From NCBI GenBank assembly GCA_964509505.1, contig CAZDYP010000004.1, positions 1-64,000 on the forward strand: a DNA stretch of 64,000 nt, read 5' to 3'. Shown here one piece after another: positions 1-8,341 of this stretch (position 1 is its first letter; each line of letters begins with the position of its first letter). The position numbers and the translations under genes are program-made. The stretch comes from CAZDYP01 sp964509505 (GTDB lineage: Bacteria > Chloroflexota > Anaerolineae > JACRMK01). The notes under the pieces are model-generated. The model was not told the origin of the DNA. It searched no databases and saw nothing but the letters and a program-made list of their open reading frames with translations.

Positions 1-94
1 CGCCAGAAAAACCTTTAGGGTCTGAATTGCAAAACACTCTCTCACGTCGTCTCTTCATCAGATAGTGTTCCTAAATGCGATGTGAATCCCATAA

Positions 95-124
95 CCCTTG
101 CGAAGGGTTTGAATCTTTGCAAGG
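95..124. repeat. Imperfect intergenic palindrome
   Basis: CCCTTGCGAAGG is followed by an imperfect inverted copy ending CTTTGCAAGG. A perfect version of the same palindrome lies at 4411-4441, so this is one member of a dispersed family. It sits just downstream of the anti-sigma gene (minus strand) and could help end its transcript, but there is no clear U-tract. Confidence 0.5.
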
Positions 125-162
125 AGGAGTTCCTCATTTCCACATGATTTAGGAATCCGGTA

Positions 163-1182
163 TCAGCGGTTCGCGCGACGAAGGAGGATGATGGCGACGA
201 TACCTAATATGGTCAACATGCACAAGCCCACCTCCACTGTGCGCCATATAACCAACATACTGGTCGCGTCCGAGATGGTCGCGGGTTGAGGGAACGGCGC
301 AGGCGTGGCGTGTTGCGATTCGAGGATGACAGGCGCAGTGGTCGGGATGATGTTCGAGGGCAGCGCAGCGACGGGAGGCGAGGTCGTCGGTTGAACAGGC
401 GCAGTCGTAGTCATGGTTGAGGGCGAGGTGGTGCGGGTGGCGTCAAGAACGCTCGCGGGTGTGGGTGTGAACAACCCGGATGGTGTAGTGCGTGTGATGG
501 TTGTCGTCGTGGGCGCCGAAAAGACGCTGGTGGGGGGTTGTGGCGTGGTCGCAGCGCTGGCAGTGCCGGTGCTGGGCGGAGCTTGGGTGGGCGCAGCCTG
601 TGCGGCAGCTGCCGTCGGTGGCGCGGGTTGTGGCAGCGCCGCAGCGGGCGCAGGCGTGGCGGCTTTGATTGTATCTTGCGCTGCGGGCGCCGTAGCTTGC
701 GGAGCCGCAGGCGGCACAATGGGCACTTGCTGTTGCGCGCCTGCTGGGAACTGTTGGGGCGGCAATGGTGAGGCGGGTGATGATTCTTGTCCTTTTTGTT
801 GAGTCATTGCGCCTGATTGATTTTGCATCGCAGGCGCGGAACGACTTTGCAGCGTATTCAGCCATAACAGATCGGCTGATGCGATCAGCACCACCAACAA
901 CATCGCTAAAGCCGTTGCGCCATGCAATGCCCGTGACACCCATGGCGCTTGCCACCACGGGCGCGCGCGTTGCGCCTGCTCGGTGGACAAGGTGAATGAA
1001 CGCGGCGCGCGCAGGGCGGGCAGCTCGCGCATGAGCGCAACTGTGTAACGAAGCGTCTCTAAATCGTGACGACATGTTGCGCAGCTAGCTAGATGCGCAG
1101 CCACGCTCAGTCGCTCACGCTCGGTCAACTGTCCATCAAGATAGGCGGATAGGTTGTCGGTAACATGCTCGAAATTGCTCAT
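163..1182 (-). CDS. Membrane-anchored anti-sigma factor with zinc-finger (ZAS) domain
   Basis: The predicted 339-residue protein starts with a zf-HC2/ZAS-type domain carrying the H-x3-C-x2-C signature (HLASCATC, about residues 30-37). A hydrophobic segment follows at about 86-109. Then comes a long Pro/Thr/Ala/Gln linker (about 115-300), and a second hydrophobic segment near the C-terminus ends in RRANR. In this family the N-terminal domain holds an ECF sigma factor inactive at the inner face of the membrane. The gene starts 12 bp after the sigma gene on the same strand, so the two are almost certainly co-transcribed cognate partners. Seen: zinc motif, membrane segments, gene order. Inferred: signal-dependent release of the sigma factor. 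The linker is typical of exported Chloroflexota proteins and probably crosses the cell wall; nothing shows the signal. Confidence 0.85.
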   Translation of the reverse strand: MSNFEHVTDNLSAYLDGQLTERERLSVAAHLASCATCRHDLETLRYTVALMRELPALRAPRSFTLSTEQAQRARPWWQAPWVSRALHGATALAMLLVVLIASADLLWLNTLQSRSAPAMQNQSGAMTQQKGQESSPASPLPPQQFPAGAQQQVPIVPPAAPQATAPAAQDTIKAATPAPAAALPQPAPPTAAAAQAAPTQAPPSTGTASAATTPQPPTSVFSAPTTTTITRTTPSGLFTPTPASVLDATRTTSPSTMTTTAPVQPTTSPPVAALPSNIIPTTAPVILESQHATPAPFPQPATISDATSMLVIWRTVEVGLCMLTILGIVAIILLRRANR

Positions 1183-1194
1183 TAGTTAAAATAC

Positions 1195-1812
1195 TCACTC
1201 ACGCTTTAGACGATAGGCGATTGGCAAAAGTTCCTGTTGCGCCAGCAGCCAATCGCGCACGCGGCCACGCCCGCGATTCAAGCGCGATTTCACCGTGCCG
1301 AGGTTGGTCTGAGTTGCTATCGCAATTTCTTCGTACGATAAACCTTCGACATCGGACAATACGACGACGATGCGTTGGTCGTCGGGGAGCGCTGCGATGG
1401 CGCGTTGCAGCAAGTGATGCAGCTCGGCGCGGATCACCCGGTCTTCCATATTTTCGTGTGGGCTGATAAAAGTTGGCGGTTCGTGCGCGTCGTCGCTGAC
1501 AGGCAACAAATCTTCAATGGAATCGGTATGGCGACGTCGCTGCGCGCGCAAGAGATCGTAACAGGCATTGGTGACGATTCGCAGTACCCACGCCTTGAAG
1601 GAGCCGCCGCGAAATTCTTTGAGGTGGCGATAGGCTGCAATGAAGGTCTCTTGGGTGGCATCGGCGGCCGCTTCGGCGTCGTTCAAGATGCGATAAGCCG
1701 TGCGATAGGCGCTGTCTTGATAGGTCTCAACTAATTGGTTGAAGGCGCGCACATCACCCCGTTGAGCGGTTTGGATGAGTGATTGTTCAAGACGAGCGCG
1801 CTGGTCGTTCAT
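1195..1812 (-). CDS. RNA polymerase ECF-type sigma-70 factor
   Basis: A 205-residue sigma factor with region 2 (about residues 25-95, including DATQETFIAAYRHL and the -10-binding helix) and region 4 (about 140-190, LSYEEIAIATQTNLGTVKSR, a helix-turn-helix). Lengthwise it is a normal ECF factor without region 1 or 3. The reading frame is open to a GTG at 1926, but the ATG at 1812 is preferred: the longer version would start inside the tRNA-Leu promoter (-35 at 1905-1910) and its first 38 residues do not look like a sigma factor. Neither start has a clear Shine-Dalgarno sequence. The next gene is a ZAS anti-sigma factor, which implies stress- or envelope-linked control. The subgroup cannot be assigned by eye. 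Confidence 0.9.
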   Translation of the reverse strand: MNDQRARLEQSLIQTAQRGDVRAFNQLVETYQDSAYRTAYRILNDAEAAADATQETFIAAYRHLKEFRGGSFKAWVLRIVTNACYDLLRAQRRRHTDSIEDLLPVSDDAHEPPTFISPHENMEDRVIRAELHHLLQRAIAALPDDQRIVVVLSDVEGLSYEEIAIATQTNLGTVKSRLNRGRGRVRDWLLAQQELLPIAYRLKRE

Positions 1813-1904
1813 ACGAAATTCAGCTAAAGGAGGATAGAGGTCGGAATGCTTTGAGAAGCCTGACCTCGCTGAGAAAGTGAGAGGGCGTCCTACGCGCAAG
1901 CAAT

Positions 1905-1933
1905 TTGACACATCATTTTTCCTCACCTATACT
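1905..1933 (+). promoter_or_regulatory. Promoter of tRNA-Leu
   Basis: A perfect -35 TTGACA (1905-1910), a 17-bp spacer and a -10 TATACT (1928-1933) lie about 25 bp before the tRNA. The match to the housekeeping sigma-70 consensus is strong. Confidence 0.8.
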
Positions 1934-1957
1934 TGCGCCGTTGCTGCAATTGCATAA

Positions 1958-2044
1958 GCCGAGATGGCGGAACTGGCAGACGCGCCGGACTCAAAATCCG
2001 GTGGGACTAAACCTCCCGTGTGGGTTCGATTCCCTCTCTCGGCA
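1958..2044 (+). tRNA. tRNA-Leu (anticodon CAA)
   Basis: A class II tRNA of 87 nt. The acceptor arm is GCCGAGA (1958-1964) pairing with TCTCGGC (2037-2043), with discriminator A at 2044. The anticodon stem is CCGGA/TCCGG and the loop is CTCAAAA, giving anticodon CAA at 1992-1994, which reads UUG. A long variable arm and the GGTTCGATTCC T-arm are present. CCA is not encoded. Confidence 0.95.
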
Positions 2045-2059
2045 CTGCTCAATCACCTG

Positions 2060-2110
2060 ACTTGCCCCATGGCTGTGCTAAATGGATTTCTAGTACGGCA
2101 TGGGGCAAGC
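2060..2110. repeat. Inverted repeat downstream of tRNA-Leu
   Basis: CTTGCCCCATG (from 2060) is mirrored by CATGGGGCAAG (2099-2109) with a loop of about 28 nt. It lies 16 bp after the tRNA. It could stop the tRNA transcript or be another dispersed palindrome; no U-tract is seen. Confidence 0.5.
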
Positions 2111-2175
2111 GTTTGCATTATACCATAAGGCTTTTATGCAGCTAGCACGCTTTGATCTCCATGTGAGCGTCTAAC

Positions 2176-3183
2176 ATGAACTTACGTCGCTTTGGTTGTG
2201 TCGTGCTAGGCTTGACCTTGTTCGCCGTGCTGGATGGGTTTATATTAGGTTTGCTCATGGGTTGGTTGGTTGCTCCCTCGCCCGACGCAGCGAGCTATGA
2301 CCCAGAACAGCAAGCGATGTATGTGGAGATGATCGGCGCGACTTACGCTGCCAATGGCGACTTAGCGGAAGCGCAACAACGCCTCAACCTGATTGAACCT
2401 GATGCGACCTTTCATCCTCAATTGGTGATAGATATGGCTCAACGGGCCATCGAGCAACAAGATAAATTCAACGTCAAAAACCTGATCGTACTAGCTGTAG
2501 CGTTAGGCGCAGATACAACACCCTTGTTAGAACGTCTGCCGCCTACGCCTACCTTTGTGCCAACCTTTACCCCAACGCCTCTACCCATACCGACTGTCCC
2601 TCGCTCTGCCGCCGTAAATTTCACGCCTACGCCTACTGCCACACCAACGCGCACCCCAACGCCTACTACATCGCCCACGCCCACGCCAACTCGAGCGCCA
2701 ACCGCAACCGCTACCCCGCGCCGTCGCATCACCCCAACGCCTACCTTAGCAGGCACACCTACCATCACGCCAACACCTACCCCAAGTGTAGATTATCGTG
2801 TAGCCAAAGCGCGTCAATTGACTCCGTGCGAGAATGGCGGCAATCATCACTTGTTCATGCTGGTTGTGGACACACAAGGCAATGGTGTACCGGGCATCAC
2901 AATAGAGGTGACATGGGATGGCGGCTCATATCGAGACACCACAGGCAAGAAAGTTGAGAATCTACCCGCGCTTGGCATAGACGCGCGGACGACAGCAGGT
3001 TATGTAGATTACGCTATGTTCAAAGGACGCTATCGCGCACGGGTGCTGAATGGCACTAGCGAATTTACACCTTGGCTGACCGTTGACATTCCCGTTGACG
3101 AGCTCTGCCCTTCGCGCGACAATCCTATTGGAAACTCGCTCTACCACTATTCATACTTCATCGTGTTTCAAAAGACTCGTTAA
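2176..3183 (+). CDS. Membrane-anchored protein, paralogue 1 of 4 (helical domain, Thr-Pro linker, C-terminal beta domain)
   Basis: 335 residues of unknown function. An N-terminal membrane segment (about residues 8-32) is followed by a short helical domain (about 40-115; YVEMIGATYAANGDLAEAQ ... LAVALGAD) that recalls one or two TPR-like hairpins. A Thr-Pro linker spans about 120-210, and the C-terminal domain about 215-335. That last domain holds TPCENGG, a VDTQGNGVPG turn typical of Ig-like folds, a second Cys (DELCPS) and the ending NSLYHYSYFIVFQKTR. The same architecture recurs in the next two genes and the C-terminal domain in the fourth, so the cluster arose by tandem duplication. The two conserved Cys suggest a disulfide and therefore an extracytoplasmic position. 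The partner or ligand is unknown. Confidence 0.8.
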   Translation: MNLRRFGCVVLGLTLFAVLDGFILGLLMGWLVAPSPDAASYDPEQQAMYVEMIGATYAANGDLAEAQQRLNLIEPDATFHPQLVIDMAQRAIEQQDKFNVKNLIVLAVALGADTTPLLERLPPTPTFVPTFTPTPLPIPTVPRSAAVNFTPTPTATPTRTPTPTTSPTPTPTRAPTATATPRRRITPTPTLAGTPTITPTPTPSVDYRVAKARQLTPCENGGNHHLFMLVVDTQGNGVPGITIEVTWDGGSYRDTTGKKVENLPALGIDARTTAGYVDYAMFKGRYRARVLNGTSEFTPWLTVDIPVDELCPSRDNPIGNSLYHYSYFIVFQKTR

Positions 3184-3184
3184 A

Positions 3185-3250
3185 AAAGTAATCGGTAATT
3201 GGTAATTAACACACCTCTCCAATTACTAATTACTATTTACTCTATTAGGA
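3185..3250. repeat. Degenerate heptamer repeat (GTAATTG type), inverted halves
   Basis: Copies of a 7-bp unit close to GTAATTG (GTAATCG, GTAATTG, GTAATTA) are followed by the inverse complement form (CAATTAC, TAATTAC, TATTTAC). This allows a hairpin that fills the space between paralogues 1 and 2. The same unit recurs inside ddl (27719-27766). Confidence 0.7.
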
Positions 3251-3257
3251 ATGATTG

Positions 3258-4337
3258 ATGAGCCGATACGTCGGTCCCGTGCTTGGCTTAACCTTATTCG
3301 GTATTATCGTAGGTTTCATTTTAGGCTTGGTCATTGGCTATTTGTTCCCTGTGACGTTCATCAATGCAGAGGCTTCAACGCTGCGCTCCGAATACAAAGA
3401 AGATTACGTCATCATGGTCAGCACCGCTTACGCGCTCGACAACAGTCTCGCCGATGCGAAGCTGCGTCTCAGCAAAATTGAGCCAAATGCCGCCAATGCG
3501 ACTAAACTGGTCACAACCATAACCGAGCGCGCCATCGAACAAAATGACGCGCGTAATGCGCGTAACCTTGCAGTGTTGGCAGTAGCCTTAGGCGCAAACT
3601 CACCCACTATTCGCAGCTATCTGGCGACGATTGCTACAGCGACACCGAGCACACCGCCCACGCTTGCGCCGACGACAACCCGCACACCCACACCCGTCGC
3701 GCTACTCGTCGCAACAGCCACGACGACCCCCACACCCCCACCAACGGCGACACCCACGCCACAACCGACCAACACCTCCGCGCCCACGAACACACCCATG
3801 CCACAACCCCCGACCGCAACGAATACTCGCCGCCCACCCACCAACACTCCACCTCCACCCACACCGACGACCGCTCCCAAGCCAAGTGTGGATTTCAAGG
3901 TGATTGAAGCGCGTTTGTGGGGAGCGGTTGAAAATGGCGGCTCCAGCGTGAATGGCTCGGTGCAGACCTGCGGCAACCTCAATACATTCTTCATCAAGGT
4001 TATAGACGCGAGCGGTAATCCCCTTGACGGGATTATTGTAGAGCGCGGGTATGCGTCCCACATACAGGTGCGACCGACTGGCGCGAAAGGCGCAGGTAAG
4101 ACTGAGGACGACACGGGCGACGGCAACAAATTTCGCGTGGTGCGCGATGCGTCTGGGCGCACTTACACTAGTGAGTGGACGCGAGAGATGAGCACTATTG
4201 ATCAAAACATGCCCAATGCGGATCTCATTGCTGGTGGGTATTGTCATGACGACGCCGAGTGCAACGCCCGCAAGCAAACCGCGCAGCTCTGCCGCCGTCA
4301 TTATTCATATAGCATCGTGTTTCAAAGGCAGTGGTGA
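3258..4337 (+). CDS. Membrane-anchored protein, paralogue 2 of 4
   Basis: 359 residues with the layout of paralogue 1: membrane segment (about 7-30), helical domain (DYVIMVSTAYALDNSLADAK ... LAVLAVALGAN), a Thr-Pro linker of about 80 residues and a C-terminal beta-rich domain ending RRHYSYSIVFQRQW. The start is the ATG at 3258, with AGGA seven bases upstream; an in-frame TTG at 3255 is less likely. The C-terminal domain is the most divergent of the four. It has extra residues between the first Cys (VQTCGNL) and the last strand, and extra Cys near the end (GGYCHDDAEC, QLCRR). This suggests specialisation after duplication. Function is unknown. Confidence 0.78.
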   Translation: MSRYVGPVLGLTLFGIIVGFILGLVIGYLFPVTFINAEASTLRSEYKEDYVIMVSTAYALDNSLADAKLRLSKIEPNAANATKLVTTITERAIEQNDARNARNLAVLAVALGANSPTIRSYLATIATATPSTPPTLAPTTTRTPTPVALLVATATTTPTPPPTATPTPQPTNTSAPTNTPMPQPPTATNTRRPPTNTPPPPTPTTAPKPSVDFKVIEARLWGAVENGGSSVNGSVQTCGNLNTFFIKVIDASGNPLDGIIVERGYASHIQVRPTGAKGAGKTEDDTGDGNKFRVVRDASGRTYTSEWTREMSTIDQNMPNADLIAGGYCHDDAECNARKQTAQLCRRHYSYSIVFQRQW

Positions 4338-4410
4338 GGATGGTGGTCGTCACTGAATGCGTGTGGCGAGCCACTCGATGCCCACACGACTAAGTGTCTA
4401 TGCGATATAA

Positions 4411-4441
4411 CCCTTGCGAAGGTTCAAAACCTTCGCAAGGG
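4411..4441. repeat. Perfect 12-bp palindrome between paralogues 2 and 3
   Basis: CCCTTGCGAAGG (4411-4422) and CCTTCGCAAGGG (4430-4441) form a 12-bp stem with a 7-nt loop. It belongs to the same family as 95-124. No U-run follows, so a terminator role is uncertain. Confidence 0.75.
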
Positions 4442-4464
4442 TGGGTTATTCGGATAGGCGCTAA

Positions 4465-4496
4465 GTGACGAAGCGACTAAGTGACGAAGCGACTAA
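4465..4496 (+). repeat. Tandem 16-bp direct repeat abutting a start codon
   Basis: Two exact copies of GTGACGAAGCGACTAA (4465-4480, 4481-4496) directly precede the ATG at 4497. The gene itself begins ATGGCGAAG, which looks like a degenerate continuation. The unit can also be read as a degenerate 8-mer. There is no Shine-Dalgarno sequence in this stretch. Confidence 0.8.
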
Positions 4497-5366
4497 ATGG
4501 CGAAGTTCTTTGGCTTCTTGTTTGGCGCGACATTAGGTATAGGAACAGCGTTGTACCTGTCATGGGTTGTGCTTGCGCCAATTGACGTAATTAGCGAACC
4601 TGCCCAATTGAAGACCGAACAAAAAGAGCTGTACGTCCTGCTGGTGGCGATGAGCTATGTAAACGATGGCGACTTAGTGCGGGCGCAGATTCGGCTTGAC
4701 CGCTTGGGCGAAGATGACATTAAACAGCGTGTGACTGAATTGGCAGAACGATCCATCCAAGCGCATCAACCGGACGCGCAATCTCGCAGTCTCGCCAAGC
4801 TAGCTATCGCATTGGGAGCAAACACTGCCGCCTTGCGGGTGTATGTCGTGACCCCGACACCAACACACACGCCAATCCCGATCGCTACCGGCTTGCCTAG
4901 CCCAACTTCCACTCCAACTTTTTCGCCAACCGTGCCACGACTTCCCACTAGCACACCTATCCCCACACGCACCCCGACACCTACCCCAACCGAAACCCCC
5001 ATCGTGCGGGTGACTTATCGTGTTTTCGAGCGTGTGCGTTTGACGTGTGAGCAGGATAAAGAACGGACCCCGCGCGGGCGGATTATGATTTATGTGCAAG
5101 ACGCCAATGGGCTAGGGGTACCTGGTGCGCGTGTGCGGGTGCAATGGAATGATGGACAGGATACATTCTTTACAGGATTGAAAGGCACAGACCCCGGTTA
5201 TACTGATTTTGAAATGCAGCCGGGCAAGAGCTACATCGTGCAGATCTTGGATGGTACCAGTGATGTCGCACGTGACCTCGATGCCAACGCGCTTGAGCCT
5301 GAATGTCCGCAAGATGGCAAACAGCACTTCCGCTCTTGGCGCATCATCTTTCGGCGAAGCAACTAA
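4497..5366 (+). CDS. Membrane-anchored protein, paralogue 3 of 4
   Basis: 289 residues, the shortest of the group. Membrane segment at about 5-27, helical domain (YVLLVAMSYVNDGDLVRAQ ... LAKLAIALGAN, about 40-110), Thr-Pro linker (about 115-170) and C-terminal domain (about 175-289). The C-terminal domain keeps the Cys pair (RLTCEQD, EPECPQD), the VQDANGLGVPGARV turn, the GTSD motif and a closing strand (FRSWRIIFRRSN). The start codon follows two 16-bp repeats with no visible ribosome-binding site, so initiation may be weak or coupled. It shares the unknown role of its neighbours. Confidence 0.78.
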   Translation: MAKFFGFLFGATLGIGTALYLSWVVLAPIDVISEPAQLKTEQKELYVLLVAMSYVNDGDLVRAQIRLDRLGEDDIKQRVTELAERSIQAHQPDAQSRSLAKLAIALGANTAALRVYVVTPTPTHTPIPIATGLPSPTSTPTFSPTVPRLPTSTPIPTRTPTPTPTETPIVRVTYRVFERVRLTCEQDKERTPRGRIMIYVQDANGLGVPGARVRVQWNDGQDTFFTGLKGTDPGYTDFEMQPGKSYIVQILDGTSDVARDLDANALEPECPQDGKQHFRSWRIIFRRSN

Positions 5367-5509
5367 CTGTTGAGTGTAAGTGGTTAGACCAATAACATTG
5401 CAACTCGTCCATCCTACCTGATTTGCCAAAGTCAATCGTTTTCGGGTAATCTCCCTCTGTCCGCAGGGTGTCATCGCGGGCTGGAATACCATTAGGAGCC
5501 ATGAGGTAA

Positions 5510-8272
5510 ATGAAAGAAACCTTCATACAGAACGCGCCTCTCTTCTCGTCACTAACGTTACCAGAACAGCAGGCAATTGCTAGTGCGATGCAAGAGCAGA
5601 ACTTCACAAAAGGCGAAGTTTTGTTCGCTCAAGGCCAGTCGCTGGTGAAGTTGTATGTCATCAGGACTGGTTGGGTGAAGTTGACGACAACTGTTGAGGG
5701 GGGGAGAAATATCGTCAACAATCTCGGTCCCGGCAGTTTGGTGGGCGAGATGGACATGTTGCTTGGACAAGCCTCAGTCAGCGCGGCACAAGCAGTCAGC
5801 GAAGCTAGTGTGTGGTCATTATCACAGGCTGATCTTGAGAAGATTGTGCAAGCGCAACCCTCAATTGGCTTGAAATTGGGCGCCGCTTTAGGCAAGCGCG
5901 TGAAAGCGCTCAATCGCTATCTGGTAGATAACCGCCTTCAACAGATGTCGCTGTTTACGTCGTTGAGTGAAGTCGAACTGATGACGATTGCTGAAACGCT
6001 TCAACCGCTTGAGATTCGGCGCGGCGGGCTCGTTTTTCGCGCAGGCGCACCCGGCGAGACAATGTTCATCGTTGAATCAGGCGAGGTGGTCGTCACTTCA
6101 GCGACAGAAGAAGCCGGCGAAGCGTTCCGCACGTTGCATGTGGGCGACCTCATCGGCGAAATGGCTGTTTTAACGGGCAAATCTTACGACGCGACCGCGC
6201 GTGCGGCGAGTGAAGTAGTTTTGTGGGCTTGGAATCGCAAGGACTTCTTGAACCTTACCGCACAATATCCGCATGTTCGCGTCGCGCTTAGCGAGCGTAT
6301 TTCACAATCATTAAGCGTGGCTGATCAGGCAATAGCCCAAAAACAACTCACCAAATTGCCCCTGTTCTCAGGCTTGCCAGAGACCGTTACTAATGCCGTC
6401 TCAGCTGTCTTGGTTTTGCGTCACTACCCTGCGGGTGAGTGTATCTTCAAGGTAGGCGATGCCGGTGACGCGCTGTTGTTAGTAGATTCGGGCGATGTGC
6501 GTTTGGAAAGCGAGACCGAGCCCTTGCGGTTTGTGCGTCCTGGCGGTTACTATGGCGAAATGACGTTGATCACAGGACAAAACCGCACGGTCAATGCCTA
6601 TGCTGACAGCGACTGTAACCTCTGGCTTCTTTACAAATCCGACTACGATGAACTCCTCGCGCGTTATCCCGCTTTGGGGACGGCGCTCACCAACGCTGTC
6701 AGCGCGCATTTGAACTCACAAGAACATCTTTTCATCAATCACCAACTCCGCAACGTTGCTATTTTCAGCAAACTAGGCGACGCTGAATTGCACGACATCG
6801 CCCAGGCGATGGAGTTGCTGACGTTCCGACGCGGCGATGTGATCTATGCGGAAGGTCAACCCGGCGAAGCGGTGTACTTCATCGAAACGGGCGAAGTACA
6901 ACTCGCCACGCGCACAGGCGACTCCCCCAAGCTCTCGTTTGAAATGTTGCGCCCGGGCAGTTTCTTTGGCGAGATGGCGTTGCTCACTGATAGCCCACGC
7001 AAGCACACTGCGCGCGCTGCCGCCAGCCAAACACAAATATGGCAACTGACCAAAGATGCATTTGATCAGTTGGCTTCCAAATATCCACAACTATCGTGGG
7101 CTTTGAGCAAGGCATTGAACGAGCGACTGGCACGCACCGAAGCGCAACCATCGCCCGCGCCAATGCGCCCACCAGCCGCGCCTCACACCTTGCAAGCCAC
7201 TATCGCGCCCGCTTCACATCCGGCTATTGCTCGCCGTCCCACCACACTCGCTATCAAACGCCCGATGGCGCGCCCTCCAGCTAAACAAGGCGTACCGCTC
7301 ACGGTCAAACCCAACACCCCACAAGCAAAGAATGGCGCGACCCGTGCAGTGGGTTCTGCTCGTCCAATTCCCGGCCAACCTGTGCCAGCGCGCCCCAATA
7401 CCTCGCGCGCGCTGGTGCCCGTGCAACCTCGCTCCAACGCAATGGCATTGGTTGTGACGCAAAGTGCCACTTGGGTTGCAGAGCGCCCTTTAGGCTTCAA
7501 GTTACAAATGGCTTCGTTGGCGCTTTTGTTACTTTGGTTGTGTGGTATTGCTACGCCCGTCACGTTGTTCTCGGCAATCTCTAGCTCTGAAGGACAGGCA
7601 TTCATCGCAAGTCTCACCTCACCTGACAATCCAAGCGCACCCGTGCTGCGCCGCTTGGCGTTGCAACCGACCTTCACGCCAACGCCATTGCCAACCGCCA
7701 CACCCGAAGCCACCGCCGTTTCCTCGCAACCATCGCCAACCAAACCGCCCGTAGTCGTCATCGCGCAACCAACCGCCACCCCAACGCCTGTGCGTCGCAC
7801 CATTGCGGCGCCACCACCAACTGCCACACCAACCACTGCCGCCCAAATCCAGGTGGCTTCCGTTCAAAATGAATTTAAGCTGACCCAGTTGCGCCAGTTG
7901 ACCCCTTGCGAGAACAATGGTGGACATCATTTCCATGTGCTAGTGTTGGATAAAGCAGGCAAGGGGATACCCAATGTTCAAGTGCAATTCATTCGTGATG
8001 ATGGCATCTTTACTGACAACACAGGCAAGAAATTGAACGAGACCATCCCTACCTTGGGAGTGACGCCGAACAATTCAGCAGGCTATTTGAACTGGCCCAT
8101 CTACAAAGGACGTGTACGCGTTAAAGTGTTGAGTGGCAGCAGCGACATCACCGATTGGGTGAGCGTGGATTTGCCCGATCAGGCTTGCGTGAAGAATGGC
8201 GAGGTCGTAAATCCAATTGGTAACTCGCTGTATCACTACTCTTATCTCGCAGTGTTCCAGCGCACGCGCTAA
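5510..8272 (+). CDS. Transmembrane protein with four cyclic-nucleotide-binding domains and an extracytoplasmic C-terminal domain (paralogue 4)
   Basis: 920 residues. Four successive CRP/cNMP-type beta-roll domains are visible at about residues 8-125, 146-265, 282-395 and 416-540, each with the G-E-M phosphate-cassette core (GEMDMLLG, GEMAVLTG, GEMTLITG, GEMALLTD). A Pro/Ala-rich stretch follows, then a single membrane segment (about 665-690), a Thr-Pro linker (about 720-780) and the C-terminal domain shared with the three upstream genes (TPCENNGGHH, DQACVKN, ending NSLYHYSYLAVFQRTR). There is no helix-turn-helix, so it is not a CRP-like regulator. The Arg expected after the cassette is absent in domains 1 and 2; domains 3 (QNRTVNA) and 4 (SPRKHTA) keep one. 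It may couple an internal nucleotide signal to the outside, or only scaffold; this is inference. GAGG lies just before the ATG. Confidence 0.85.
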   Translation: MKETFIQNAPLFSSLTLPEQQAIASAMQEQNFTKGEVLFAQGQSLVKLYVIRTGWVKLTTTVEGGRNIVNNLGPGSLVGEMDMLLGQASVSAAQAVSEASVWSLSQADLEKIVQAQPSIGLKLGAALGKRVKALNRYLVDNRLQQMSLFTSLSEVELMTIAETLQPLEIRRGGLVFRAGAPGETMFIVESGEVVVTSATEEAGEAFRTLHVGDLIGEMAVLTGKSYDATARAASEVVLWAWNRKDFLNLTAQYPHVRVALSERISQSLSVADQAIAQKQLTKLPLFSGLPETVTNAVSAVLVLRHYPAGECIFKVGDAGDALLLVDSGDVRLESETEPLRFVRPGGYYGEMTLITGQNRTVNAYADSDCNLWLLYKSDYDELLARYPALGTALTNAVSAHLNSQEHLFINHQLRNVAIFSKLGDAELHDIAQAMELLTFRRGDVIYAEGQPGEAVYFIETGEVQLATRTGDSPKLSFEMLRPGSFFGEMALLTDSPRKHTARAAASQTQIWQLTKDAFDQLASKYPQLSWALSKALNERLARTEAQPSPAPMRPPAAPHTLQATIAPASHPAIARRPTTLAIKRPMARPPAKQGVPLTVKPNTPQAKNGATRAVGSARPIPGQPVPARPNTSRALVPVQPRSNAMALVVTQSATWVAERPLGFKLQMASLALLLLWLCGIATPVTLFSAISSSEGQAFIASLTSPDNPSAPVLRRLALQPTFTPTPLPTATPEATAVSSQPSPTKPPVVVIAQPTATPTPVRRTIAAPPPTATPTTAAQIQVASVQNEFKLTQLRQLTPCENNGGHHFHVLVLDKAGKGIPNVQVQFIRDDGIFTDNTGKKLNETIPTLGVTPNNSAGYLNWPIYKGRVRVKVLSGSSDITDWVSVDLPDQACVKNGEVVNPIGNSLYHYSYLAVFQRTR

Positions 8273-8300
8273 GACCTAAAGACCAAAATCCAAACAACAA

Positions 8301-8337
8301 ACGGTGAGGTGAACCAACCCTCACCGTTTTTTGTTTT
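8301..8337 (+). terminator. Intrinsic terminator after the paralogue cluster
   Basis: ACGGTGAGG pairs with CCTCACCGT around a short loop and is followed by TTTTTTG. It closes the four-gene cluster and precedes the promoter of the ABC operon. Confidence 0.85.
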
Positions 8338-8341
8338 GCTG

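Noticed and set aside
443..1075. A 210-codon minus-strand frame overlapping the anti-sigma gene, and several Val/Gly-rich plus-strand frames
   Set aside because: They arise from the Pro/Thr/Ala linker codons read in other frames.
2439..2768. Val-Gly repeat protein antisense to a Thr-Pro linker (also at 3617-4162, 4766-5002, 36356-36689)
   Set aside because: All are the reverse reading of ACN-CCN linker repeats, not genes.
5510..8272. CRP/FNR-type transcription regulator
   Set aside because: No helix-turn-helix follows any of the four nucleotide-binding folds, and the chain continues through the membrane.
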